Below are positions 44,498 to 52,208 of a DNA stretch of 64,000 bases, one piece after another. This stretch comes from WHSW01 sp963821025 (GTDB taxonomy: Bacteria > Actinomycetota > Thermoleophilia > Solirubrobacterales > 70-9). The translations under genes and the position numbers were made by a program. Within the stretch, counting starts at the first letter, position 1; the number at the start of each line of letters is the position of its first letter. The DNA lies in the NCBI GenBank assembly GCA_963821025.1, contig CAWGCG010000005.1, positions 310,001 through 374,000 on the forward strand, written 5' to 3'. The notes under the pieces are model-generated. The model did no database searches. It was not told where the DNA came from and saw only the letters and a program-made list of their open reading frames with translations.

Positions 44498-45084
44498 CCG
44501 CGCAGCGCTTCGAGCAGGCCCGCGAGCGTCTCCCCTGCCTCGGCCCGCGCCCGGGCTGGATCTTCGGCGCGGGCAACGAGCATCGCGATCTCGTCGAGCG
44601 CGCCGAGCAACGCATGAGCGAGCGGGTCGACGGGCTGGCGACGTATCTCACCCGCGGCGATCCCGGCCTCGAGCAGGCCGGAGATCAGCCCGAGGCCGTA
44701 CCGGGCGCCGATCTCGCGCCAGCGCTCCCAACCGAGCACCGCGGGCGCGTCGAGCAGCGCGATCTGCTGGACCTCGGGATCGAGACAGCGATCGAGGAAG
44801 AGCTCGGCGCCGGCGATCAGGGCATCGAGCGGCCCCGATCGCGGGCCCACCCTCGAGGCGACGTCCTCGACCACCTCCGTCTCGATCTGCTCGTAGACGG
44901 CGGCGAGCAGGTCCTGCTTGCCGGCGAAGTGGTGATAGAGCGCGCCCCGAGTCACCCCCGCCTCGCGCACGATCTCCTCGGTTCCGACCCCTGCGTAGCC
45001 GCGCTCGGCGAACAGCCGTCGTGCCGCCCCGAGCAGCGCGGCGCGAGTGCTCTCGGATCGTTCGGCTTGGGTTCTCCTTGACAT
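44494..45084 (-). CDS. TetR/AcrR-family transcriptional regulator
   Basis: The 196-residue repressor has the TetR helix-turn-helix at residues 12-58 (A-A-R-R-L-F-A-E-R-G-Y-A-G-V-G-T-E-E-I, A-G-V-T-R-G-A-L-Y-H-H-F). A ligand-binding helical domain with a C-terminal TetR_C-like helix follows. Its own ATG lies inside the palindrome ACATACA-GGT-TGTATGT. It is divergent from the alpha/beta hydrolase gene, whose promoter overlaps the same palindrome. The simplest reading is autoregulation plus control of the hydrolase, relieved by the hydrolase's substrate. Confidence 0.92.
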   Translation of the reverse strand: MSRRTQAERSESTRAALLGAARRLFAERGYAGVGTEEIVREAGVTRGALYHHFAGKQDLLAAVYEQIETEVVEDVASRVGPRSGPLDALIAGAELFLDRCLDPEVQQIALLDAPAVLGWERWREIGARYGLGLISGLLEAGIAAGEIRRQPVDPLAHALLGALDEIAMLVARAEDPARARAEAGETLAGLLEALRG

Positions 45085-45097
45085 ACAGGTTGTATGT
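45081..45097. promoter_or_regulatory. TetR operator palindrome in a divergent promoter
   Basis: The 17-base ACATACA-GGT-TGTATGT is a perfect inverted repeat with 7-base arms. On the plus strand TTGACA (45078-45083) and TATTAC (45102-45107, spacing 18) form the hydrolase promoter around it. The ATG at 45114 is six bases past the -10, so the mRNA is probably leaderless. A bound dimer would block both genes. Confidence 0.75.
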
Positions 45098-45113
45098 ATG
45101 TTATTACCCGAGC

Positions 45114-46028
45114 ATGAAGACCGCAGAGACTCCCGCCGGCACTATCCACTATCGAGACCGCGGCGACGGCGAGCCGATCCTGTTCGTCCACGGCCTGCTC
45201 GTCGACGGCCGGCTCTGGGACGGTGTCGCCGAGCGTCTCTCGGACTCGCACAGGTGCGTCGTCGCCGACTGGCCGATGGGCTCCCACCGCACGCCGATGA
45301 ATCCCGACGCCGACCTCTCCCCGCCGGCGATCGCCGAGCTGATCGTCGACTTCCTCGACGCGCTCGGGCTCGCCCGGGCGACCGTGGTCGGCAATGACTC
45401 GGGCGGGGCCGTCTCGCAGATGCTGACCGCCGCTCACCCCGACCGCGTCGAGCGGCTGATCCTGACCAACTGCGACCTGTTCGAGAACTTCCCGCCGTTT
45501 CCGTTCAACCTGATGCCGCCGCTGGCGCGGCTGCCGGGCGGGATGACCGTGCTGACGACGCTGTTCAGGGTCGGCGCCGTCCGCCGGGCGACCTACGGGA
45601 TGCTCGCCAAGCACCCGATCCCCTCACGGTTGGTGGACGACTGGCTCGCGCCCTCGGCCGACCCGGCGATCCGCCGCGACGCGCAGAAGCTGATCGCAGG
45701 CGTGAACAAGCGTCAGACGCTCGCCGCGGCCGAGGGCCTGCGCGGCTTCGCGAAACCGATCCGGTTCGCCTGGGCGCCCGAGGACCGGTTCTTCGGAATC
45801 GAGCTCGCCCAGCGGCTCGCCGCGAGCGTCCCGGACGGCCGGATCGAGCGGATCGCCGACGCGGGGACGTTCGTCCCGCTCGATCAGCCACAGCGGCTCG
45901 CCGAGCTGATCGACGGCTTCATCGGCGAGCCGGACGCCGCCGGTCAGTCCGAGGCCCTCAGCCCCCAGGGCGGGGTCGCGAGCTCGACCGTGCCGCCGGC
46001 GACGACCCGCAAGACCCCGGACATGTGA
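45114..46028 (+). CDS. Alpha/beta hydrolase with Asp-type nucleophile elbow
   Basis: The 304-residue protein has the alpha/beta hydrolase core: an oxyanion region F-V-H-G-L-L-V-D-G and the nucleophile elbow V-V-G-N-D-S-G-G-A. In the G-x-Nuc-x-G pattern the third residue is Asp, not Ser. That is the signature of haloalkane dehalogenases, epoxide hydrolases and fluoroacetate dehalogenase relatives. The late catalytic region A-P-E-D-R-F-F supplies an acid. The substrate is unknown. It is divergent from a TetR gene. Its last 85 bases overlap the convergent GNAT gene, and the C-terminal 30 residues look unstructured. Confidence 0.85.
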   Translation: MKTAETPAGTIHYRDRGDGEPILFVHGLLVDGRLWDGVAERLSDSHRCVVADWPMGSHRTPMNPDADLSPPAIAELIVDFLDALGLARATVVGNDSGGAVSQMLTAAHPDRVERLILTNCDLFENFPPFPFNLMPPLARLPGGMTVLTTLFRVGAVRRATYGMLAKHPIPSRLVDDWLAPSADPAIRRDAQKLIAGVNKRQTLAAAEGLRGFAKPIRFAWAPEDRFFGIELAQRLAASVPDGRIERIADAGTFVPLDQPQRLAELIDGFIGEPDAAGQSEALSPQGGVASSTVPPATTRKTPDM

Positions 46029-46552
46029 GCTCCGATCCCGCGCTCGGGGAGCGCGACCTCGACCTCCACTGTGCCGGCGTCGCGAGAGATCACCCGCGCC
46101 GGGCCGAGCGAGGCGAGCACGTCGTGCATCTGATCGTTGCCGGCCAGCAGCAGGGCCGTGAAGCGTTCGATCCCCTCCTCGCGCGCCCGGTCGGCCAGCA
46201 GGCTGCAGAGCACCGTCCCCAGCCCCCTGCCCTGCCACTCGTCGATCACGGTGACGGCCGCCTCGGCGCTGACGGAGTCCTCGAGGCGGACGAAGCGACC
46301 GATCCCGACCCCGTCGCGCGATCGCGGGTCGAAGGCGGCAAGCGCCTCGTGGTCGCGGTGGTCGACCTCGGTCAGGTAGCGCAGCTGCGACTCGCTCAGC
46401 TCCGAGATCGAGGTCATGAAGCGTTGGTAGCGCGACCGCTGGCTGAGCTTCTCGAAGGCCGCGGCGATCGCCGGACCGTCATCCGGCCGCACCGGGCGGA
46501 CGACGACCTCGGAGTCGTCGCGCAGCCTGACCCGGAGCTCGGTGGCCGTCAG
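45944..46552 (-). CDS. GNAT-family N-acetyltransferase, probable CTG start
   Basis: The roughly 202-residue protein is a GNAT acyltransferase. The conserved N-terminal strand R-D-D-S-E-V-V-V-R-P-V-R-P-D-D is followed by L-S-Q-R-S-R-Y-Q-R-F, as in GNAT domains of protein acetyltransferases. The acetyl-CoA loop is in E-W-Q-G-R-G-L-G-T-V-L. The first conventional start, a GTG inside R-P-V-R-P, would remove strand one. A CTG at 46552 overlaps the stop of the ETF oxidoreductase gene as CTGA. AGGAGGT lies immediately before it, closer than usual, so ACG at 46549 is another candidate. It overlaps the hydrolase gene at its 3' end. Confidence 0.8.
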   Translation of the reverse strand: MTATELRVRLRDDSEVVVRPVRPDDGPAIAAAFEKLSQRSRYQRFMTSISELSESQLRYLTEVDHRDHEALAAFDPRSRDGVGIGRFVRLEDSVSAEAAVTVIDEWQGRGLGTVLCSLLADRAREEGIERFTALLLAGNDQMHDVLASLGPARVISRDAGTVEVEVALPERGIGAHMSGVLRVVAGGTVELATPPWGLRASD

Positions 46553-48252
46553 ACCTCCTGATAGAGCGGGCCGTCGCCGCCCTCGGGCATGGTCAGGCGC
46601 CCGCCCTTCGCGTTGATCGCGCCGCACTGGACGCAGTTCGAAGCGGTCACGTGCACGTCGACCTGCTGGGCTCCGTTGTCGAGCTGGTCCGCGGGAATCT
46701 CGTAGACCTGCGCCGGACACAGGTTGACCCAGGTCTTGGCGAGCTCGAGCGGGACGTGGGTTTGCACCTTGACGTGGTTGGGGGCGTCGTCGCGGGTCGC
46801 GTTGCCCGAGAGGAAGACGGAGTCGAGCTTGTTGAAGGTGACCTCGTTGTCGGGCTTCGGGTAGCTCTTGGCTGCGCCGCCGTCGGCCATCGGCAGCTCG
46901 GTGTCGGGGTCGTACTTCCACCTGCCACCGGGAAACAGGCCCTTGGTGATCGTCATCGCGCTCGCGATCGCGCCGCCGACGAAGAACCCCTTCGAGAACG
47001 GCTGGCGCATGTTGCGCGACTCGAACAGGTCGCTCTCGATCGCCGACTTTCGGACCGCCTCGTCGTAGGCCGAGAGGTTGACCGAATCGCGCTTCAGCGC
47101 CTCGAAGATCGCCTCCGCTGCATAGATGCCGGCGTAGATCGCGTAATGGACGCCCTTCAGGGTCGGCACGTTGACCATGTTCGCCGCGTCGCCGGCTATC
47201 GCCAGCCCGGGAACCGAGAGGCTGCGGGGCATCGAGAAGTAACCGCCCGAGGGGATCGTCTTCGCGCCCCAGGCAACGCGCTTGCCGCCGGCGAGCAGCT
47301 TGGAGACGAAGGGGTGCGTTTTCAGCTCCTGGAGCAGATCGTGGGCCGAGAGGGTGGAGTCGGTGTAGTCGAGGCCGATGACCATGCCGATGCAGAGCTT
47401 GTCGGTCCCCATCGGGTAGATGAAGCTGCCGCCGAACTCGTTCCACTTGGCGCGCTTTCGCAGTGGCCAGCCCATCGTGTGGATGACGCGGTCGAGCGGC
47501 TCGGGAACCTCCCAGACCTCCTTCACCCCGAGCTCCCAGCGAACCGGCAGTGAGCCGTGCAGGTCGAAGTAGTCGAGCGCCGCCTGGGTCAGGTGCCCGA
47601 GCGTGCCCTCGGCCAGGACCGTGGTCTTCGCGACCACGTCCGAGCCTGGCTCGAAGTTGCCGAGCTGCTCGCCGTCCTTGCCGCGGCCGCGGTCGCCCGA
47701 ACGAATCCCACGGACGATCCGGTCGGAGACCAGCAGCCGGTCGGCGACCGTCTCGGTGAGGATGTAGGCGCCCTTCTCCTCGGCCCGCTCAGCCAAGAAG
47801 CGCGACAGCTTCGAGATCGAGATCACGTAGTTGCCGTGGTTGCGGAAGTTCGGCGGCATCGGCTTCAGCGGCAGCGCCGCCCGTTTGGTCAGCAAATAGA
47901 CCGCGTCCTTGGTCACCTCCTGGTAGGCGAACGGCCAGTCCGAAGGGTCGAGGTCGGGAAACAGCTCACGCATCGCCGAGGGGTTCATGTTGGCGCCGCT
48001 GAGCGTGTGCGCTCCGCACGCCTTGCCCTTCTCGATCACGGCCACCGGAACCTCGCCGAGCTTCTCCGTCAGCTCGGGCTCATCGGCGAGCAGATCGCAC
48101 AATCGGTTGGCGCAGGCGAGCCCCGCGGGACCACCGCCGACGATCGCCACACCGACCTCGATCCGCTCGTCCTCGGGATCGGTCGGTTCGGCGATCAGCT
48201 CGAGATCGTCGAACTTCGGCGGGTAGTCCGCCGGCTCCACCCCGATCGCCAT
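46549..48252 (-). CDS. Electron-transfer flavoprotein:quinone oxidoreductase (ETF-QO/FixC-like)
   Basis: The 567-residue membrane-associated flavoprotein passes electrons from ETF to the quinone pool. It has the FAD-binding G-G-G-P-A-G-L-A-C near residue 42, the quinone-binding middle domain and a C-terminal iron-sulfur region. In that region Cys ligands are present in N-L-C-P-A-Q-V-Y and N-C-V-Q-C. The third Cys of the usual C-x2-C-x2-C is replaced by the sequence G-A-I-N, and the loop is shorter. The cluster may therefore be altered. It follows etfB and etfA in an operon and is probably the terminal acceptor for the acyl-CoA dehydrogenase at 55791. Confidence 0.92.
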   Translation of the reverse strand: MAIGVEPADYPPKFDDLELIAEPTDPEDERIEVGVAIVGGGPAGLACANRLCDLLADEPELTEKLGEVPVAVIEKGKACGAHTLSGANMNPSAMRELFPDLDPSDWPFAYQEVTKDAVYLLTKRAALPLKPMPPNFRNHGNYVISISKLSRFLAERAEEKGAYILTETVADRLLVSDRIVRGIRSGDRGRGKDGEQLGNFEPGSDVVAKTTVLAEGTLGHLTQAALDYFDLHGSLPVRWELGVKEVWEVPEPLDRVIHTMGWPLRKRAKWNEFGGSFIYPMGTDKLCIGMVIGLDYTDSTLSAHDLLQELKTHPFVSKLLAGGKRVAWGAKTIPSGGYFSMPRSLSVPGLAIAGDAANMVNVPTLKGVHYAIYAGIYAAEAIFEALKRDSVNLSAYDEAVRKSAIESDLFESRNMRQPFSKGFFVGGAIASAMTITKGLFPGGRWKYDPDTELPMADGGAAKSYPKPDNEVTFNKLDSVFLSGNATRDDAPNHVKVQTHVPLELAKTWVNLCPAQVYEIPADQLDNGAQQVDVHVTASNCVQCGAINAKGGRLTMPEGGDGPLYQEV

Positions 48253-48259
48253 CGGCGGC

Positions 48260-49237
48260 TCAGCCGCCCTTCTTCGCCTTCACGGCCTCGGTCAGCTTCG
48301 GCAGGATCTTGTGCAGATCGCCGACCACACCGAGGTCGCAGAACTCGAAGATCGGCGCGTTCGGGTCCTTGTTGACGGCGAGGATGTTCTCGGCGTTCTG
48401 CATCCCGACCTTGTGCTGGATCGCGCCGGAGATCCCGGCCGCGAGGTAGAGCTTCGGGGCGACCGTCTTGCCCGTCTGCCCGATCTGGGCGGCGTACGGA
48501 TACCAGCCGGCGTCGACGACCGCCCGGGTGGCGGCGACTGCGCCGCCGAGGGCACCGGCGAGGTCCTCGGCGAGCGAGAAGTTGTCCTTCTCACCGAGGC
48601 CGCGACCGCCGCCGACGAGGATCTCGGCGTCCTCGATGTTGACGTCGGCGCCCCGCTGCTCACCGCGCTGGCGCATGCGCGCCTTGCTCGACCACTCCGA
48701 GAGCTCGACCTCGACGTCGACCACCTCGGCCTGCTCGCCCGAGCCGTCGTTGACGTCGAAGGCGTTCAGCCTGCCGATGATGATCCCGGGCTCGCCGACG
48801 TAGCCGACGTCGACGATCGCCGAGTCCTGCAGCACAGGGCGCTCGGAGACGAGCTTGCCGTCGGCGGCCTTGACCGCGGTCACCTCCATGGTCACGCCCG
48901 CGTTCAGCCGGGCGGTCAGGCCGGCGCCGATCTCGAAGCCGAGCAAACCGCCGCCGAACAGGGCATAGGAGAAGCCCTCGTCGGAGATCACCTTGGCCAT
49001 CGCGTCGACGATCGGCTGCGCCAGGCCCTCGGGCACCGACCCGGCGCGAAAGACGCGCTTGGCACCGTGCTTGCCGAGGTTCGCTGCGGCCTCGTCGGAG
49101 ACCTCGCCGACCACCAGCGCCGCGGCCTCGGTGCCGAGCTCATCGGCGAGCTTCGCCGCCTCGGAGATCGCCCCGAGCGAGTTGTTGTTGAAGTTGCCCT
49201 CGTCGTCGTGGAGGGCGTAGACCAGAATGCCTGCCAT
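48260..49237 (-). CDS. etfA: Electron-transfer flavoprotein alpha subunit
   Basis: EtfA binds FAD and, with EtfB, carries electrons from acyl-CoA dehydrogenases. The 325-residue protein has the N-terminal alpha/beta domain and the C-terminal FAD domain with V-G-G-G-R-G-L-G, P-Y-A-A-Q-I-G-Q-T-G-K-T-V and the L-Y-L-A-A-G-I-S-G-A-I-Q-H-K motif. A strong ribosome-binding site AAAGGAG precedes the ATG. It lies between etfB and the ETF oxidoreductase gene. Confidence 0.96.
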   Translation of the reverse strand: MAGILVYALHDDEGNFNNNSLGAISEAAKLADELGTEAAALVVGEVSDEAAANLGKHGAKRVFRAGSVPEGLAQPIVDAMAKVISDEGFSYALFGGGLLGFEIGAGLTARLNAGVTMEVTAVKAADGKLVSERPVLQDSAIVDVGYVGEPGIIIGRLNAFDVNDGSGEQAEVVDVEVELSEWSSKARMRQRGEQRGADVNIEDAEILVGGGRGLGEKDNFSLAEDLAGALGGAVAATRAVVDAGWYPYAAQIGQTGKTVAPKLYLAAGISGAIQHKVGMQNAENILAVNKDPNAPIFEFCDLGVVGDLHKILPKLTEAVKAKKGG

Positions 49238-49269
49238 CAGTGGCTCCTTTCGTCGGCGGAAGTGGCCAC

Positions 49270-50064
49270 TTAGATCAGCTTCCTCTCGTCGAGCCAGGCG
49301 ACGATCTTCTCGACCGTCTCACCCGTGTCCTCGTCCTCGAACACCTCGCCCGCCTCCTTGCTCGGCGGCGGGTTGATCTCGAGCACCTGAGTCTTCGATC
49401 CGCCCTCGCCGACCTCGGCGGCGTCGATGCCGACGTCACCGGTTGCCCTGGCGTCGAGCGGCTTCTTCTTCGCCCCCATGATCGCCTTCAGGCTCGGGTA
49501 GCGCGGCTCGTTGATCGCGTCACCGACCGAGATCACGGCGGGAAGCTCGATCTCGACCGTGTCGTAGCCGTACTCGGCCTGGCGCTCGCAGACGAGCTTG
49601 CCGTCCTCGATCTCGATCTTGATCACCTGGGTCAGCGACGGCATCTTCAGGTGATCGGCGACGACCGCCCCGATCGTGTAGCACTCGCCATCGTCGGACT
49701 GCTGGCCGAGCAGGACGAGGTCGGGCGCCTCGGACTCGAGCACCTTTGCGAGCGCGTAGCCGGTGGCGCAGACGTCGGAGCCCTCGAGCGCGCCGTCGGT
49801 GAGCTGAACCGAACGGTCCGCACCGAGCGCTACGGCCTTGTGGAGCGCCCGCACCGAGCTCTCGGGGCCCATGGTCACCGCGACGATCTCGTCCACCTCG
49901 GCTCCGTTGTCGCCCTCGCGGATCTGCATCGCCGCCTCGATCCCGTGCGTGTCGAATGGGTTCAGGTTCTTCTCGCCGGAGCGGTCGAGCCGCTTCGTGC
50001 CCGGATCGAGCCGCTTCTGCACCGCGGCGTCCGGGACCTCCTTGACGAGACAGCAAATCTTCAA
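49270..50064 (-). CDS. etfB: Electron-transfer flavoprotein beta subunit
   Basis: EtfB binds AMP and docks dehydrogenases. The 264-residue protein opens K-I-C-C-L-V-K-E-V-P-D-A and has V-L-L-G-Q-Q-S-D-D-G-E-C-Y and the recognition-loop region P-R-Y-P-S-L-K-A-I-M. The start is TTG with AAGGAGG seven bases upstream. It heads the etfB-etfA-ETF oxidoreductase-GNAT operon. A palindrome upstream indicates control by a fatty-acid-type repressor. The palindrome AAGTGGCCACTT spans its stop codon (49260-49271). Confidence 0.96.
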   Translation of the reverse strand: MKICCLVKEVPDAAVQKRLDPGTKRLDRSGEKNLNPFDTHGIEAAMQIREGDNGAEVDEIVAVTMGPESSVRALHKAVALGADRSVQLTDGALEGSDVCATGYALAKVLESEAPDLVLLGQQSDDGECYTIGAVVADHLKMPSLTQVIKIEIEDGKLVCERQAEYGYDTVEIELPAVISVGDAINEPRYPSLKAIMGAKKKPLDARATGDVGIDAAEVGEGGSKTQVLEINPPPSKEAGEVFEDEDTGETVEKIVAWLDERKLI

Positions 50065-50102
50065 GTCGGGTCCTCCTTAGGGGGCTGAGGCGCGAGATCT
50101 TA

Positions 50103-50127
50103 CCGATTTGACTGATTAGTCAATCGG
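50103..50127. promoter_or_regulatory. Operator palindrome upstream of the etf operon
   Basis: TTGACT-GATT-AGTCAA is a perfect inverted repeat extended by CCGAT and ATCGG arms. On the minus strand its TTGACT could serve as the -35 of etfB, with TAAGAT (50102 to 50097) as a -10 at a short 15-base spacing. The form resembles operators of TetR-family regulators of fatty-acid degradation. It also lies directly behind the mutase small-subunit gene. Confidence 0.65.
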
Positions 50128-50142
50128 GACGGAGGGCGGCCG

Positions 50143-50550
50143 TCAGACGCGCTCGGCGACCGCCGCCTCGATGAACTCGACGATCTCGTCGGTGGACGAG
50201 CCGGGGGTGAAGACCTCGGCGACCCCGAGCTTTTTCAGCTCCTCGATGTCCTCGGCGGGGATCGTGCCACCAACCGTGATCACCACGTCCTCGACCCCCT
50301 GATCCGAAAGCAGCTCGACCACCCGCGGGACCAGGGTCATGTGCGCGCCGGAGAGGATCGAGAGCCCGATCGCGTCGGCGTCCTCCTGGATCACGGTGGC
50401 GGCGATCTGCTCGGGGGTCTGGTGAAGGCCCGTGTAGATCACCTCCATCCCGGCATCGCGCAGCGCCCGGGCGATGATCTTGGCGCCGCGATCGTGGCCG
50501 TCGAGGCCCGGCTTGGCGACCACGACGCGGATCTTTCGGCCCTCGCTCAT
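50143..50550 (-). CDS. Methylmalonyl-CoA mutase, cobalamin-binding small subunit
   Basis: The 135-residue protein is a stand-alone B12-binding domain. It has the base-off motif D-G-H-D-R-G, with the histidine that coordinates cobalt, and the S-I-L-S-G-A-H and G-G-T-I-P segments that hold the nucleotide tail. It pairs with the separate catalytic subunit encoded 28 bases upstream, as in the two-gene mutases of archaea and some bacteria. Together they convert methylmalonyl-CoA and succinyl-CoA. Confidence 0.94.
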   Translation of the reverse strand: MSEGRKIRVVVAKPGLDGHDRGAKIIARALRDAGMEVIYTGLHQTPEQIAATVIQEDADAIGLSILSGAHMTLVPRVVELLSDQGVEDVVITVGGTIPAEDIEELKKLGVAEVFTPGSSTDEIVEFIEAAVAERV

Positions 50551-50578
50551 CGCCGGGAGGGTAAACGGTCGCGGCGCC

Positions 50579-52195
50579 TCAGAACTGCGGCCGCTCGGTG
50601 TAGGTACCGAAGACCTGCTGCAGCGCGGCGACGATCTCGCCCTCGGCCGCGCGGGCGCGGGCGCAGGCGATGATCGGCTCGATCAGGTTGGCGTCGGTGG
50701 CGGCGGCGGCGCTGAGCTCGCCAAGGGTGCGCTCGACCTCGCCCTGATCGCGGGCCGCCTTGGTGCGCTCGAGGCGCCGCCGCTGGCGCTGCTCGGCACC
50801 CGGGTCGGGACGGTGGATCTCGGTCAGCTCGTCGTCGGCGACCCGGTAGTCGTTGACGCCGACGACGATGCGCTCGCCCGAGTCGACCTCGCGCTGGTAG
50901 GCAAAGGCGGCATCGGCGATCTCGCGCTGGGGAAAGCCCTGCTTGATCGCCTCGACCATGCCGCCCAGCCCGTCGATGCGGTCGAAGTACCGATAGGCCT
51001 CGGCCTCGAGCTCGTCGGTGAGCTTTTCGACGAAATAAGCGCCGGCGAGCGGGTCGGCGGTGTTGGTGACCCCGGACTCGTGGGCGATCACCTGCTGGGT
51101 GCGCAGCGCCACCCTGACCGCCTCGGCGGTCGGCAGCGCCAGCGCCTCGTCGAAGGAGTTCGTGTGCAGCGACTGCGTTCCCCCGAGAACCCCGGCGAGG
51201 GCCTCGATCGTCGTCCGGACGATGTTGACCAGCGGCTGTTGGGCGGTCAGGCTGACGCCGGCGGTCTGGGTGTGAAAGCGCATCATCTGCGAGCGCTCGG
51301 AGCGCGCTCCGTAGGTGTCGCGCAGCTCGCGCGCCCAGATCCGCCTGGCGGCGCGGTACTTGGCGATCTCCTCGAAGAAGTCGATGTGGGCGTTGAAGAA
51401 GAACGAGAGCCGGGGGGCGAAGGCGTCGATCTCGAGCCCGCGCTCGAGCGCCCGCTCGACGTAGGTGAAGCCGTCCTTGAGCGTGAAGGCGAGCTCCTGG
51501 GCGGCGGTCGAGCCGGCCTCGCGGATGTGGTAGCCCGAGATCGAGATCGGGTGCCAGCGCGGCATCTCTGCGGCGCAGTAGTCGACCATGTCGGTGACCA
51601 GCCGCATCGCCGGCTCGATCGGAAAGCACCACTCCTTCTGGGCGATGTACTCCTTCAGGATGTCGGTCTGGATCGTCCCCCCGAGGCGCTTTGCCTCGAT
51701 CCCCTTCTCCTCGGCGGCGACCACGTAGAAGGCCAAGAGGATCGCCGCCGGGGCATTGATCGTCATCGAGACGGTCACCTGGTCGAGCGCGATCCCCGCG
51801 AACAGCGCCTCCATGTCGTCGACGGTGTCGACCGCCACCCCCTCGACCCCGACCTCGCCCGCAGAGCGCTCGTGGTCTGAGTCATAGCCCATCAGGGTGG
51901 GCATGTCGAAGGCGGTCGAGAGCCCGTGCTGGCCGGCATCGAGCAGATAGCGAAAGCGCTCGTTGGTCTCCTCCACGGTGCCGAAGCCGGCGAACTGGCG
52001 CATCGTCCACAGCCGCCCCCGATACATCGAGGGATAGATCCCGCGGGTGAACGGGAACTCGCCGGGGTGGCCGAGCTTCTCGGCGGCGTCGAAGCCCTCC
52101 AGGTCGGCGTCGGTGTAGAGGGGCGAGACCGGGTGGCCCGAGAGGGTGGTGAAGTTGGCCTCTCGCTGGGGAGTCTTGCCGGTCGAGATCGCCAT
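50579..52195 (-). CDS. Methylmalonyl-CoA mutase, catalytic large subunit
   Basis: The 538-residue protein is the TIM-barrel catalytic chain without the B12 domain. Recognisable parts are Y-P-S-M-Y-R-G-R-L-W-T-M-R-Q-F-A-G-F-G, F-D-M-P-T-L-M-G-Y-D-S-D, Q-T-D-I-L-K-E-Y and R-F-H-T-Q-T-A-G-V-S-L-T. It completes propionyl-CoA breakdown from odd-chain or branched substrates. It needs the MeaB chaperone found at 57266. ATG 52195 lies seven bases after TAGACT, so transcription probably starts at the gene even though the HAD gene ends only ten bases away. Related mutases (isobutyryl- or ethylmalonyl-CoA) cannot be fully excluded. Confidence 0.93.
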   Translation of the reverse strand: MAISTGKTPQREANFTTLSGHPVSPLYTDADLEGFDAAEKLGHPGEFPFTRGIYPSMYRGRLWTMRQFAGFGTVEETNERFRYLLDAGQHGLSTAFDMPTLMGYDSDHERSAGEVGVEGVAVDTVDDMEALFAGIALDQVTVSMTINAPAAILLAFYVVAAEEKGIEAKRLGGTIQTDILKEYIAQKEWCFPIEPAMRLVTDMVDYCAAEMPRWHPISISGYHIREAGSTAAQELAFTLKDGFTYVERALERGLEIDAFAPRLSFFFNAHIDFFEEIAKYRAARRIWARELRDTYGARSERSQMMRFHTQTAGVSLTAQQPLVNIVRTTIEALAGVLGGTQSLHTNSFDEALALPTAEAVRVALRTQQVIAHESGVTNTADPLAGAYFVEKLTDELEAEAYRYFDRIDGLGGMVEAIKQGFPQREIADAAFAYQREVDSGERIVVGVNDYRVADDELTEIHRPDPGAEQRQRRRLERTKAARDQGEVERTLGELSAAAATDANLIEPIIACARARAAEGEIVAALQQVFGTYTERPQF

Positions 52196-52202
52196 CAGAA
52201 GA

Positions 52203-52208
52203 AGTCTA
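52203..52208 (-). promoter_or_regulatory. Leaderless-type -10 of the methylmalonyl-CoA mutase gene
   Basis: The minus strand TAGACT is followed by seven bases and the ATG at 52195. Its first three bases are the TAG stop codon of the upstream HAD gene. Confidence 0.5.

Noticed and set aside
46553..47446. Minus-strand frame extending the GNAT gene upstream through the ETF oxidoreductase gene
   Set aside because: It runs through another frame of a well-conserved gene, is Arg-rich and has no recognisable domain.
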